Part shown: positions 8,859-16,710 of the stretch, in pieces
Layout of the letters: each line of letters begins with the position of its first letter
Numbering within the stretch: position 1 is the stretch's first letter
Assembly (NCBI RefSeq): GCF_014636635.1
Contig: NZ_BMEO01000008.1
Location: forward strand, 1 to 64,000
Length of the DNA: 64,000 nt
From: Marinicella pacifica
Lineage (GTDB): Bacteria > Pseudomonadota > Gammaproteobacteria > Xanthomonadales > Marinicellaceae
Reading direction: 5' to 3'
Program-made: the position numbers and the translations under genes
The notes under the pieces: generated by a model
Told to the model about the DNA's origin: nothing
Database searches by the model: none
The model's input: only the letters and a program-made list of their open reading frames with translations

Positions 8859-9701
8859 TTAATGTGTGGAACATAATTTTTCTGAATCTTCTAAAATCTT
8901 TTTATATCTTGCTTTAGGTACCCCGATTTTTTCTAATAATTCAGGGTTTTCATAAAGCTCCTTACAAAGAACAATACCTTCTTCCAATAATTTTGTTTTT
9001 TCGGCCTTGGTCATTGTTGTTAATGCTGTTAGTGGATGTAAGCCGGCTTTATCTATTCGTTCTTTAAGCCCATTTCCCTTTGGGTAATTCCAACTGGTCA
9101 ATAATAATCCTACACATTCAGCATATTGTATAGAGTCACTTGTAAACCGGGTATTCGTATACAAGCCACCTTTATGATGTTTAGCTTGGTGGCCATTTTG
9201 CCGCTGCCATTGCTTCTCTACGTCCAGAAACCTCGAATGGACATATAAGGGAATTTTCACATTGCAAAACCGACCCTGATCGCTGTGGTATTTACATTCA
9301 ATCATATAATGATTATTGCCTTTTTGCGCTATCACATCCACTTCATGCTGGACACATTTACCCTGTACAATCACACCAACTTCTGTGGCAAAGCCTTCGT
9401 GCTCCAATAGTTTGCCTACTATCTTTTCAAATGGGAACCCCGTTGGGCCGAGTTCCATCAAGGCTTTTTTAAGCTTGTACTTTGAAGCGCCTACTCGCGA
9501 TTTGCCCTTGAGCATTTTGAATGCAAGTTGATAGATTTTTTTTGTGGTCATTCCTTCTTCAATCTGTGCCTGCACGCTACGGGCTATATCCTGAATAACA
9601 GTCTCATCTGCCTTTGAGCGTCGTAAGGATCTGATGAGCTTATTGACATCAAAAGCTTCGTATTCACCGGAATATTTTTTAATCAGAACCGGTTTATTCA
9701 T
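8859..9701 (-). CDS. ATP-cone domain fused to Mrr-like restriction-endonuclease domain
   Basis: Residues 1-~75 form an ATP-cone (KKYSGEYEAFDVNKLIRSL and the following helices), the nucleotide-sensing domain known from ribonucleotide reductases and NrdR. Residues ~85-200 look like a PD-(D/E)xK nuclease of the Mrr type: GFPFEKIVGKLLEHEGF, then HEVDVIAQ (Asp 122) and MIECKYH (Glu 135, Lys 137). A helical C-terminus (MTKAEKTKLLEEGIVLCKEL) follows. The architecture suggests a nuclease controlled by ATP or dATP level. Its ATG overlaps the stop of a 32-codon ORF by four bases. Function is not known to me; a role beside RNA and nucleotide breakdown genes is an inference from position. Confidence 0.78.
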   Translation of the reverse strand: MNKPVLIKKYSGEYEAFDVNKLIRSLRRSKADETVIQDIARSVQAQIEEGMTTKKIYQLAFKMLKGKSRVGASKYKLKKALMELGPTGFPFEKIVGKLLEHEGFATEVGVIVQGKCVQHEVDVIAQKGNNHYMIECKYHSDQGRFCNVKIPLYVHSRFLDVEKQWQRQNGHQAKHHKGGLYTNTRFTSDSIQYAECVGLLLTSWNYPKGNGLKERIDKAGLHPLTALTTMTKAEKTKLLEEGIVLCKELYENPELLEKIGVPKARYKKILEDSEKLCSTH

Positions 9702-9796
9702 TGTTCCGCCTTAATGGTGATAATCGGCCTTATAAAGGATTGATATGTCTCTTCAATCTCCATTGCTTGCCCGTCCAAATAAAAGTACTTTTTCAT
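9698..9796 (-). CDS. Small ORF (32 residues) inside the operon
   Basis: An ATG at 9796 lies two bases after the GAPDH stop and opens a 32-codon frame (MKKYFYLDGQ to the end IKAEQ) whose TGA overlaps the next ATG in an ATGA. The spacing on both sides is that of a real, translationally coupled gene. The peptide is soluble, aromatic-rich at the start and acidic in the middle. No Shine-Dalgarno of note is seen (GGGAATTTAATC upstream). It may be a small regulatory protein or simply a coupling leader. Confidence 0.4.
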   Translation of the reverse strand: MKKYFYLDGQAMEIEETYQSFIRPIITIKAEQ

Positions 9797-9798
9797 GA

Positions 9799-10809
9799 TT
9801 AAATTCCCAAGCTATTATTGGTTTTTAAAATAGACTTTACGCCATCCGTTTCAATTCCGGTCAGTGCTCTAATGGCATCGATGGTTTCAGGCACGACAAT
9901 CGCTTGGTTATCAACCACATAGGCATAAAAAAGCTCATCTCCCTGTATCATTAGCATATCTTCCCAGAGGGCAACTTCATACATATCGCCCCAGGGCCTG
10001 CCCATATCCATGAACATTTCCTTAATGGTGTTGTTTGAAACCAGACCCTGGTCATAGCGAATTAGTTTAATGCGGCTAGACGTCTTAAACGCATTCAACA
10101 CTTCTTCTTTGGTGGTTTGTTTAGTTAACTTGATGTTCCAATAGTGCAAATGACTTAAGGTTTGGGGTACCTTTATTGCGGTCGTGATAACATCCAAATC
10201 AGGATCGACAGTTTGCGCATCAGGACCTTGGTGGCTCGGTATGCTTTTTTCTGGAACCAATGTATTCATTATACCGCCGAGATGACTTTCCCAGGGGTCT
10301 GTGGCCCTTCTTAATAGTGTTCCCCGGGCATAATCCAATAAATGAGCTCTTTTTAAAGCGCTCAATGTTCTTAAAATAGATGTGGTATTACAGGAAACAA
10401 TTCTCGTGGCATCCAGGTTTATGGCCGATTGATAATTATTTTCAGCGCTAAAGGAATGACCCGTGGTTTCATGCTTTTCACCTCCTTGTAGAATAAATTT
10501 GATATTCTGTTTTTTATAAAGGGTCACATTTTCAGCAGCAATATTTTTAGGTGTACAATCCACAACGAGATCAGCGATTTTTAAAAGATCCGACATATTG
10601 CCTTTTACTGAAATCCCTTCGGACTTCATTTTATCGGCGGCTTCTTGTGTGGCTGCATAGATGGCATATTCTTTTCGTGCAGCATTTTGTATGCGCCAAT
10701 CGCTAATAACATCGCAAACGCCGATGAGATTCATGTCATCTTGACGTTTAATGGCATCGGCCACTCTTTTGCCGATAACACCATATCCAATAACTGCAAT
10801 ATTTTTCAT
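9799..10809 (-). CDS. Type II (archaeal-type) glyceraldehyde-3-phosphate dehydrogenase
   Basis: The 336-residue length and sequence match archaeal GAPDH, not the bacterial GapA family. The Rossmann motif is GYGVIGKRVADAI near the N-terminus, and the active-site Cys is in RIVSCNTTSILRTL. Other family landmarks are DCTPK, QGGEKHE and RRATDPWESH. Family enzymes phosphorylate glyceraldehyde 3-phosphate to 1,3-bisphosphoglycerate with NADP or NAD. It directly follows phosphoketolase, whose product is glyceraldehyde 3-phosphate, so the two steps fit together. The gene is likely to have come by transfer, since type II GAPDH is uncommon in bacteria. Confidence 0.92.
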   Translation of the reverse strand: MKNIAVIGYGVIGKRVADAIKRQDDMNLIGVCDVISDWRIQNAARKEYAIYAATQEAADKMKSEGISVKGNMSDLLKIADLVVDCTPKNIAAENVTLYKKQNIKFILQGGEKHETTGHSFSAENNYQSAINLDATRIVSCNTTSILRTLSALKRAHLLDYARGTLLRRATDPWESHLGGIMNTLVPEKSIPSHQGPDAQTVDPDLDVITTAIKVPQTLSHLHYWNIKLTKQTTKEEVLNAFKTSSRIKLIRYDQGLVSNNTIKEMFMDMGRPWGDMYEVALWEDMLMIQGDELFYAYVVDNQAIVVPETIDAIRALTGIETDGVKSILKTNNSLGI

Positions 10810-10898
10810 ATCATATCCATCCTGTTTTATTTTTTGTATTAACTGTAATCACCATTGTCATCGGCATATTAAAATCGTTATCTGTCATATTTTTATTT

Positions 10899-13259
10899 TC
10901 AATCCCAAATAAAATTCTTAACTTCAGGTAAATCATCACCCTTTTCTACAATATAGTTTTTATGGCGATAAAGTTTATGGTCCATATCTGCTATTATTGT
11001 CGCTTCGTTTTTTATGTTTTTCAGTCGTAGAATGGCATTTTTTACCAAATTAAATCTGTCTAATTTGTTCAATACCAACATATCAAAGGGCGTTGTGGTG
11101 GTGCCCTCTTCATTAAAGCCATGTATATGAAAATTGGCGTGGCACGATCTGTTATAGATTAATCGATGAATCATGGACGGGTAACCATGAAAGGCAAAAA
11201 TAATGGGGACCTGAAGATTGAAAATTTCATTGAATTCTTTATCAGTGAGGCCTTCAGAAGTTGATGATGGATTCGCCAAAGTCATGATATTGACCACATT
11301 GACAAATTTAATCTTTAAGTTGGGTAGCAATTTATTGAGAATTTTGGTGGCGGCCAGTGCTTCGATGGTGGGCACATCACCGGCACAGGCCATGATTAAA
11401 TCAGGCGACTTAATATCTGAACTACTGGCCCAATCCCATACGCCAATGCCCTGTTGACAATGGTTTTTCGCTTCTTCCATATTCAACCACTGTAATTGCG
11501 GTTGTTTACCGGCAACAATCACATTTATCTTATTGGTTGACCTGAGTACTTGTTCACCAATCACCAATAATGTATTCGCATCAGGTGGAAAGTAAAGTCT
11601 GATTACCTGCGGATCTTTATTTGCAAGGTGATTAATAAATCCGGGATCCTGGTGTGAGAATCCATTATGGTCCTGACGCCAAACATGGGATGTCAGTAAA
11701 TAATTTAATGAAGGTATTGGCTTTCGCCAACAAATTTCCTGACTTGAAACTTTTAACCATTTGGCATGCTGGGTGGCCATGGAATTGATAATATTAATAA
11801 AAGCTTCATAGCAAGAGAAAAAACCATGCCGACCGGTTAATAAATAACCCTCGAACCAACCCTGGCATGTATGCTCACTTAATATTTCCATAACCCTGCC
11901 ATTGGCTTGTAAATGTATATCGTCTTCATGTTTTTCTGCCACCCATGTTTTGTCGGTCACGTCGTACAAAGCATCCAATCGATTTGATGCTGTTTCATCA
12001 GGGCCAAATACTCTGAAGTTAGCCCTATTTAAGTCCATCACGGCTGCCAAATATTGCCCCAAAATTCGGGTGGCACTTGTTTTTTCATAACCTCTTGAAT
12101 CAAAACTAATATTAAAATCTGTGACATCAGGGAGAACAAGTGGTACTGTGAGTTTTCCGCCATTGGCATGTGGACTCATACCCATTTGTAAGGATTCATC
12201 CGGAATAAACTTATTTATGTTGGTTTTAATACGACCTTTAGAATCAAATAATTCTTCAGGATGGTAACTTTTTAGCCATGTATCTAAAAGTTCGAGGCGT
12301 TCCGGATGTCCATGTAAATCTTTAAAAGGCACTTGATGAGAACGCCAGTTTCCTTCAACCGGTTCATTGTCAAATGTTTTTGGCCCAGTCCATCCTTTGG
12401 GTGTTTTCATGATAATCATTGGCCAAACCGGACGATCCGTGAAGCCATGTTCACGGGCTGATTGTTGAATTGATTTTATCGTGTGCACGGCTTTATCAAA
12501 TGCATCAGCCATCAATTGATGAATTTCATTAACATCTGTTGATTCAACCCAGATAGGCTCATAACCATAGCCGTTGAAGAGATTAATTAATTCATCCTCG
12601 GGTATTCTGGCTAAAATGGTTGGATTGGCAATCTTGTAACCATTCAGATGAAGTATCGGTAATACCGCACCATCTTCGATTGGGTTAATAAATTTATTCG
12701 AATGCCATGAAGCAGCTAAAGACCCTGTTTCAGCTTCTCCATCGCCCACAACACAAGCCGCAATAAGATCAGGATTATCAAAAACCGCGCCAAAAGCATG
12801 TGATAAGGCATAGCCCAATTCCCCGCCTTCATTAATAGAACCCGGTATTTCAGGTGCCACGTGTGACGGAATACCTCCTGGAAATGAAAATTGTTTAAAT
12901 AGTTTTTTTAAGCCATCTTCATTTTTTTGTATGTCAGGATAGTGCTTGGTATAGCTACCTTCAATATAGGTGTTGGCTGCCAAGGCCGGTCCACCATGTC
13001 CGGGACCGGTTACATAAAGTAGCTTTGATTTGGTTTCAACAATAATGCGATTAAGATGAATATATATTAAATTTAAGCCCGGTGTCGTTCCCCAATGACC
13101 CAATAATCTTGGTTTGACATGATCAAGTCGTAAATCTTCTTTCAATAGTGGATTATCAAGCAGATAAATTTGACCCACCGAAATATAGTTCGCAAGTGCC
13201 CAATACTGGTTAAGGGTTTTGACATCATCTGATGTTAATTTATTGTTTTTTATAGTCAT
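10899..13259 (-). CDS. xfp: Phosphoketolase (xylulose-5-P / fructose-6-P)
   Basis: The 786-residue protein has the family's full length and its signatures: [35 protein letters not shown] and the thiamine-diphosphate motif [19 protein letters not shown]. The enzyme is cytoplasmic and splits xylulose 5-phosphate (or fructose 6-phosphate) with phosphate into acetyl phosphate plus glyceraldehyde 3-phosphate (or erythrose 4-phosphate). GAPDH follows 89 bases downstream. No acetate kinase or phosphotransacetylase is in the window, so the acetyl phosphate must be used by enzymes encoded elsewhere. It is 28 bases after the methyltransferase gene. Confidence 0.96.
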   Translation of the reverse strand: MTIKNNKLTSDDVKTLNQYWALANYISVGQIYLLDNPLLKEDLRLDHVKPRLLGHWGTTPGLNLIYIHLNRIIVETKSKLLYVTGPGHGGPALAANTYIEGSYTKHYPDIQKNEDGLKKLFKQFSFPGGIPSHVAPEIPGSINEGGELGYALSHAFGAVFDNPDLIAACVVGDGEAETGSLAASWHSNKFINPIEDGAVLPILHLNGYKIANPTILARIPEDELINLFNGYGYEPIWVESTDVNEIHQLMADAFDKAVHTIKSIQQSAREHGFTDRPVWPMIIMKTPKGWTGPKTFDNEPVEGNWRSHQVPFKDLHGHPERLELLDTWLKSYHPEELFDSKGRIKTNINKFIPDESLQMGMSPHANGGKLTVPLVLPDVTDFNISFDSRGYEKTSATRILGQYLAAVMDLNRANFRVFGPDETASNRLDALYDVTDKTWVAEKHEDDIHLQANGRVMEILSEHTCQGWFEGYLLTGRHGFFSCYEAFINIINSMATQHAKWLKVSSQEICWRKPIPSLNYLLTSHVWRQDHNGFSHQDPGFINHLANKDPQVIRLYFPPDANTLLVIGEQVLRSTNKINVIVAGKQPQLQWLNMEEAKNHCQQGIGVWDWASSSDIKSPDLIMACAGDVPTIEALAATKILNKLLPNLKIKFVNVVNIMTLANPSSTSEGLTDKEFNEIFNLQVPIIFAFHGYPSMIHRLIYNRSCHANFHIHGFNEEGTTTTPFDMLVLNKLDRFNLVKNAILRLKNIKNEATIIADMDHKLYRHKNYIVEKGDDLPEVKNFIWD

Positions 13260-13287
13260 GCTTGTTTACTCCTATGAGACCTGTGTA

Positions 13288-13935
13288 TTAATTGTTGGCT
13301 TGTTTAATGAATTTTTTCAATTGCGCCTTACGTGGAATAAACATCGGTGTATTTTTCATATAATTCCGATACTTCTCACCAAACTGAGCCACCATCTTTT
13401 TCTCTTCCCTTTTAGCAAGTTGGTAATAAATCAGAATAATGATTGGAAACAGAGCAACCGAAAATAAGGTGGGCCAGTGAATAACACCTTCTCCAAATAA
13501 AGCGATGAATAGACCTGTGTACTGCGGATGTCTGGATAGTGCATAAAGACCGTCAGTGACTAACTGATCACTTTTCTTCGCTTGATGAACTTGTTGCCAA
13601 CCTTTAAAGAACAGACCAAGTCCTGTGATAATAAAAAATATGCCAAGCAACATTGAAATCATCATGCCTGTTTCACCCAGACCAACAGCTGATGACCATA
13701 AGTTAGCACTGAGGCCGCTGCCATCAAGCCCAAAAAAACGAGCTAATAGATAAATGGTTAACGGAAAACCATACATCTCAGCATATAAGGCAATGATAAA
13801 AGCCTGTACAACGCCTGCCCCGGCCCATTCGCGCCATGTTTTGGGTGCTAAATAACGGTACAAAATCCAGGAAACCAGCACAATCATGATGATTGCCAGT
13901 CCCCACGCGCCCGTATGTGAAACATTTTGATTCAT
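13288..13935 (-). CDS. ICMT/PEMT-like membrane methyltransferase
   Basis: The 215-residue integral membrane protein has about five hydrophobic segments and the family motif ALSRHPQYTGLF followed by a C-terminal EEKKMVAQFGEKYRNYM, as in isoprenylcysteine carboxyl methyltransferase and phospholipid methyltransferase relatives. These enzymes use S-adenosylmethionine at the membrane; the substrate of bacterial versions is usually unknown. Such genes often sit in metal-resistance clusters. It is the gene immediately before phosphoketolase. Confidence 0.8.
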   Translation of the reverse strand: MNQNVSHTGAWGLAIIMIVLVSWILYRYLAPKTWREWAGAGVVQAFIIALYAEMYGFPLTIYLLARFFGLDGSGLSANLWSSAVGLGETGMMISMLLGIFFIITGLGLFFKGWQQVHQAKKSDQLVTDGLYALSRHPQYTGLFIALFGEGVIHWPTLFSVALFPIIILIYYQLAKREEKKMVAQFGEKYRNYMKNTPMFIPRKAQLKKFIKQANN

Positions 13936-13982
13936 ATGCTTATCAATGATGGTTAAGGGATTGTGATTAAATCGACACTATA

Positions 13983-14243
13983 TTATTTGGCTTTATTGCT
14001 AAAATAATTATACAAAGGCACCCAAATTAACGCGAAATACCAACCGTAAAGATAACTTTCTATCAAGCCCAAGAAAAAGCTTTTCCAGGAAATCCATTGA
14101 AAACCCGGCAATAATTGTATGTAAGCTTTATACATCGCGTGATCCGGGAAAATCAGATCAAACACAATACAAAGACTAAAAGTGATTGCCAAAAAAAGAC
14201 TGCTGGCATTGCCAACTACAGATAATGATATTCTGTTATTCAT
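13983..14243 (-). CDS. DUF5676-family small membrane protein
   Basis: The 86-residue product carries two or three hydrophobic segments and the family pattern LAITFSLCIVFDLIFP, LLPGFQWISWKSFFLGLIES and YGWYFALIWVPLYNYF. This family is common beside copper and mercury resistance genes and has no known function. The start is supported by GAGGAAACTATT before the ATG at 14243. It follows the MerR gene by 132 bases. Confidence 0.8.
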   Translation of the reverse strand: MNNRISLSVVGNASSLFLAITFSLCIVFDLIFPDHAMYKAYIQLLPGFQWISWKSFFLGLIESYLYGWYFALIWVPLYNYFSNKAK

Positions 14244-14375
14244 AATAGTTTCCTCATTTAATAGATGTTATTAATTTATTTTCACAGTTTATAGTCAAAC
14301 CCATCACAACGTTTCATGATATAAAAACGCTGCCATTTATCCTGATACGATTTGCCATACATCTTTAATTAAGTA

Positions 14376-14813
14376 TTACTCATTAGATTTAATATCGTAT
14401 TCATCATAATTTTCGATTAAGATACAAATTGAATTACCAGTTGGTTCACGATCAGGTTCATTCCGCCATTGTTTTATGGCTTTTTCCATTGTGTTCCTAA
14501 GTGCAATGGTTTTTTCAAGTTGGGAATTTATTTCATCAATTCTTAACTCAATTAACTCTCTTACTAGGGGACAAGGTGTTTTACCTTTATCAGATTTTTT
14601 TAAAATTAAACCAATATCTTTTACAGTAAAACCCAGCATTCTTGCACTCAGAATAAAGGACATTCGATGCCGATCTTTAACACCATAGAGCTTATAGCCA
14701 TTTACAGGATTGACTGTTGGTTTCAGGTATTTCAAGCGGGTGTAATACCGAACAGTTTCTGCGGTGGTTTGAAGTTTCTGAGCAAGTTCGCTTACTTTCA
14801 TTTTCTTCGTCAT
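14376..14813 (-). CDS. MerR-family metal-responsive regulator
   Basis: The 145-residue product has an N-terminal winged helix (KVSELAQKLQTTAETVRYYTR), a dimerisation helix and cysteines in GKTPCPLVRELI and NSICILIEN, placed where MerR metal sensors have ligands. It lacks the CueR-type C-terminal Cys-x7-Cys, so the metal cannot be assigned. Family members bind a dyad between widely spaced -35 and -10 elements and untwist it when they bind the inducer. Exactly such a site lies just upstream. The start is either ATG 14813, almost at the predicted transcript start, or ATG 14801 (MKVSEL) four codons in, which has a weak GAAG before it. It heads the ~14-kb gene run to its left. Confidence 0.88.
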   Translation of the reverse strand: MTKKMKVSELAQKLQTTAETVRYYTRLKYLKPTVNPVNGYKLYGVKDRHRMSFILSARMLGFTVKDIGLILKKSDKGKTPCPLVRELIELRIDEINSQLEKTIALRNTMEKAIKQWRNEPDREPTGNSICILIENYDEYDIKSNE

Positions 14814-14823
14814 GATGAGATTG

Positions 14824-14854
14824 ATAATACACCTATGTTCCGCACATAGGTCAA
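14824..14854 (-). promoter_or_regulatory. MerR-type promoter/operator with 19-bp spacer
   Basis: On the minus strand the -35 is TTGACC (14854-14849) and the -10 is TATTAT (14829-14824), separated by 19 bases. The spacer contains a dyad ACCTATG-N7-CATAGGT (14831-14851). A 19-base spacer with a centred dyad is the hallmark of MerR-activated promoters. The transcript would begin ~4 bases before ATG 14813. It most likely serves the regulator gene and the operon downstream. Confidence 0.82.
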
Positions 14855-14923
14855 CACCCAGTCTTTCAAATAATCTGAAATATGATTGCTCATATGATAA
14901 CTACATCAAGAAGAAGTCTTTGT

Positions 14924-15397
14924 TTAAGACCAATGGATATGCGTTATTTTCCATTGCCCCTTTTTCTTGGTTACAACAATGGTTTCCATGGATATTTTGA
15001 CGCGGGCTCTTCCGGCCACCATACGGGTGTTTTCGAAGCGTGCGGTTGAAACGGCCATGTCGCCACTGACTTTAACCTGGTGTTCGATTAATTTGGATTT
15101 GATCTGAGCCAAATACTGCATATCAGCCTTCATATGGCCAGCGGCGTATTCTTCTAATGAGCGCTCGGCTTTTCCAGATTCATAAATTAGGACATCTTCG
15201 CTGAGTACAGATTGAATCGCATCGGTGTCTTTTGATCTGAGGGCTTTGTGGAACTTTGTGACCACTTGGGCTGCGTCAGTGTCAAGACCTGACATCAGCT
15301 TAGTTTGTTTACCCTGATGCTCGCCCTGGTGTGCGAATAGATTAAATGAGAGTGCCAGTGATAATAGTGTGATTAAATTAAGCATGCTTTTTTTCAT
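14924..15397 (-). CDS. Secreted NTF2-like (SnoaL/DUF4440-type) protein
   Basis: The 157-residue product has a signal peptide (NLITLLSLALSFNLFA, then HQGEHQG). The mature part is an NTF2-like cone-fold domain, with VVTKFHKALRSKDTDAIQSV at its start and GQWKITHIHWS at its end. Histidines follow the cleavage site and end the chain, which would suit metal binding. It is the last gene of the cus/cop block, 23 bases after copD, and probably a periplasmic accessory protein. No catalytic role can be assigned. Confidence 0.75.
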   Translation of the reverse strand: MKKSMLNLITLLSLALSFNLFAHQGEHQGKQTKLMSGLDTDAAQVVTKFHKALRSKDTDAIQSVLSEDVLIYESGKAERSLEEYAAGHMKADMQYLAQIKSKLIEHQVKVSGDMAVSTARFENTRMVAGRARVKISMETIVVTKKKGQWKITHIHWS

Positions 15398-15420
15398 AAT
15401 AGTTTTCCTCTGTTTAATAA

Positions 15421-16320
15421 TTAATGTGAAGTGGGTCCAACCCAGGTCGTTAAAATGGCTGTGACAACTAAAATAGCCAGACCGATCATAAGTTCAGCTG
15501 TAATTGAGCCGGCCAATGATTGTTTCGATTTACGGGCTTTTAATAAGCCCGGAACCAGTATAAATTTGTGAAATGCAGCTAATAGTAAAATATGAAAGAC
15601 CAGTATCAGCTTAAATGAAAAGAGCTGACCGTAATCAGTATTAGCCAAGGCATTAAAATCATCAATAAGATTAAACGCCAGATAGCCGCCGGCCACGATT
15701 AACAAAGCCACCATAAACATGGCTGATTGGCCAAAACGGTGCATGATGCGAGCCACTGCTTGCTTGTTAAATATTCGGCAAATAATGATTAACGGCCATA
15801 GAGAACCTAACCACCCCAAAGCTACTATGACATGTAAGCCAATGGCAAAGTGGGCTAATCCTGTTAATTCTGAAACATGGCCTGAGGCTGAAAAAGAATA
15901 CGCCATCATGACTAAAACAGCCGCATACATAACTATGCTGAGAACCTTTAACCATGGTCTCGGGTTATGACTATGTCGATAAACCAGCGTTAAATTAAGC
16001 AAAGCCATGATAACAGCAGCGATTCGCCAAACGGTCATCTCGCCCACCCCGGACTGCCAGATAAGCTTAATATAAAAAGGCTCAAATGCACCGTTTAAGC
16101 CCTCTTCAGCAAACACCGCGACCTGAATAAAAAAATAAGCGATGATGGCCACCAGCGCTAACAACAGGCTGATATAACTGACCTTTTTCAGCTGATTCAG
16201 TAGGCTTTGATTAAATCGGCACAGGCCAGCGATAAAAGGGAGTGCGACTGCCTGGGCAAAGCCTGCATAGATCAGCAGCTTAGTCACCAGTGTCGCACTA
16301 TCCCAGATAATAGTTGTCAT
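15421..16320 (-). CDS. copD: CopD-family copper transport membrane protein
   Basis: The 299-residue protein has about eight hydrophobic helices and the CopD pattern, including LIWQSGVGEMTVWR, GHVSELTGLAHFAIGLHVIVAL and the C-terminal ILTTWVGPTSH. CopD proteins sit in the inner membrane and, with periplasmic CopC, are proposed to bring copper across it. The gene starts 12 bases after copC and ends 23 bases before the NTF2-like gene. Confidence 0.9.
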   Translation of the reverse strand: MTTIIWDSATLVTKLLIYAGFAQAVALPFIAGLCRFNQSLLNQLKKVSYISLLLALVAIIAYFFIQVAVFAEEGLNGAFEPFYIKLIWQSGVGEMTVWRIAAVIMALLNLTLVYRHSHNPRPWLKVLSIVMYAAVLVMMAYSFSASGHVSELTGLAHFAIGLHVIVALGWLGSLWPLIIICRIFNKQAVARIMHRFGQSAMFMVALLIVAGGYLAFNLIDDFNALANTDYGQLFSFKLILVFHILLLAAFHKFILVPGLLKARKSKQSLAGSITAELMIGLAILVVTAILTTWVGPTSH

Positions 16321-16332
16321 ATTACGTTAATC

Positions 16333-16710
16333 TCAGTGATGATTTGAGTGGTTGCTATGCTTGGATTGCTTAAGCGTGAAACTAAAATCACCTTCACTCT
16401 TATGGCCGTCGCCACCCATAATCGTCCACAAAACTGTGTAATCATCCTCATCTAAGCTGTTCAGTTTAATGACAAATTCGGTCTTATCTTCCAGTGTCGG
16501 TTTAAAATTCGTGTCAACCGTTTGTTGATCTGAACTCACTAGTTCAAATTGAACCAGTTTGACCGGTTGTGTAAAGGTCAGCACAATTTCATTCAGTGGT
16601 TTGTTGACAGTCTGACCGTTTGCCGGACTGGATTGATCCAAATCAGAATGGGCCATAACTAAGCTGCTCATCAGCAGTAAAGACGTTGTTATAAAATTTT
16701 TAATGTTCAT
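16333..16710 (-). CDS. copC: CopC periplasmic copper-binding protein
   Basis: The 125-residue product has a signal peptide ending ...SSLVMA with the mature chain starting HSDLDQSSPANG, so histidine is the first mature residue, as in the Cu(II) site of CopC proteins. The partner residues appear in MGGDGHKSEGDFSFTL (Asp and His). A histidine-rich end (SKHSNHSNHH) is added. The Ig-like fold is ~100 residues, normal for the family. The gene overlaps the end of cusA by four bases. Confidence 0.92.
   Translation of the reverse strand: MNIKNFITTSLLLMSSLVMAHSDLDQSSPANGQTVNKPLNEIVLTFTQPVKLVQFELVSSDQQTVDTNFKPTLEDKTEFVIKLNSLDEDDYTVLWTIMGGDGHKSEGDFSFTLKQSKHSNHSNHH

Noticed and set aside
10811-10888. 25-codon frame between phosphoketolase and GAPDH
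   Set aside because: No ribosome-binding site and low-complexity content (MTDNDFNMPMTMV); its position is suggestive, but coding cannot be supported.
14249-14298. Promoter TTGACT with ATTAAT before the DUF5676 gene
   Set aside because: The -10 is weak and spacing is ambiguous, so it is not listed as a feature.
14282-14362. 26-codon frame between the MerR and DUF5676 genes (MYGKSYQDKW...)
   Set aside because: It has no ribosome-binding site and no overlap with its neighbours; too little to call a gene.
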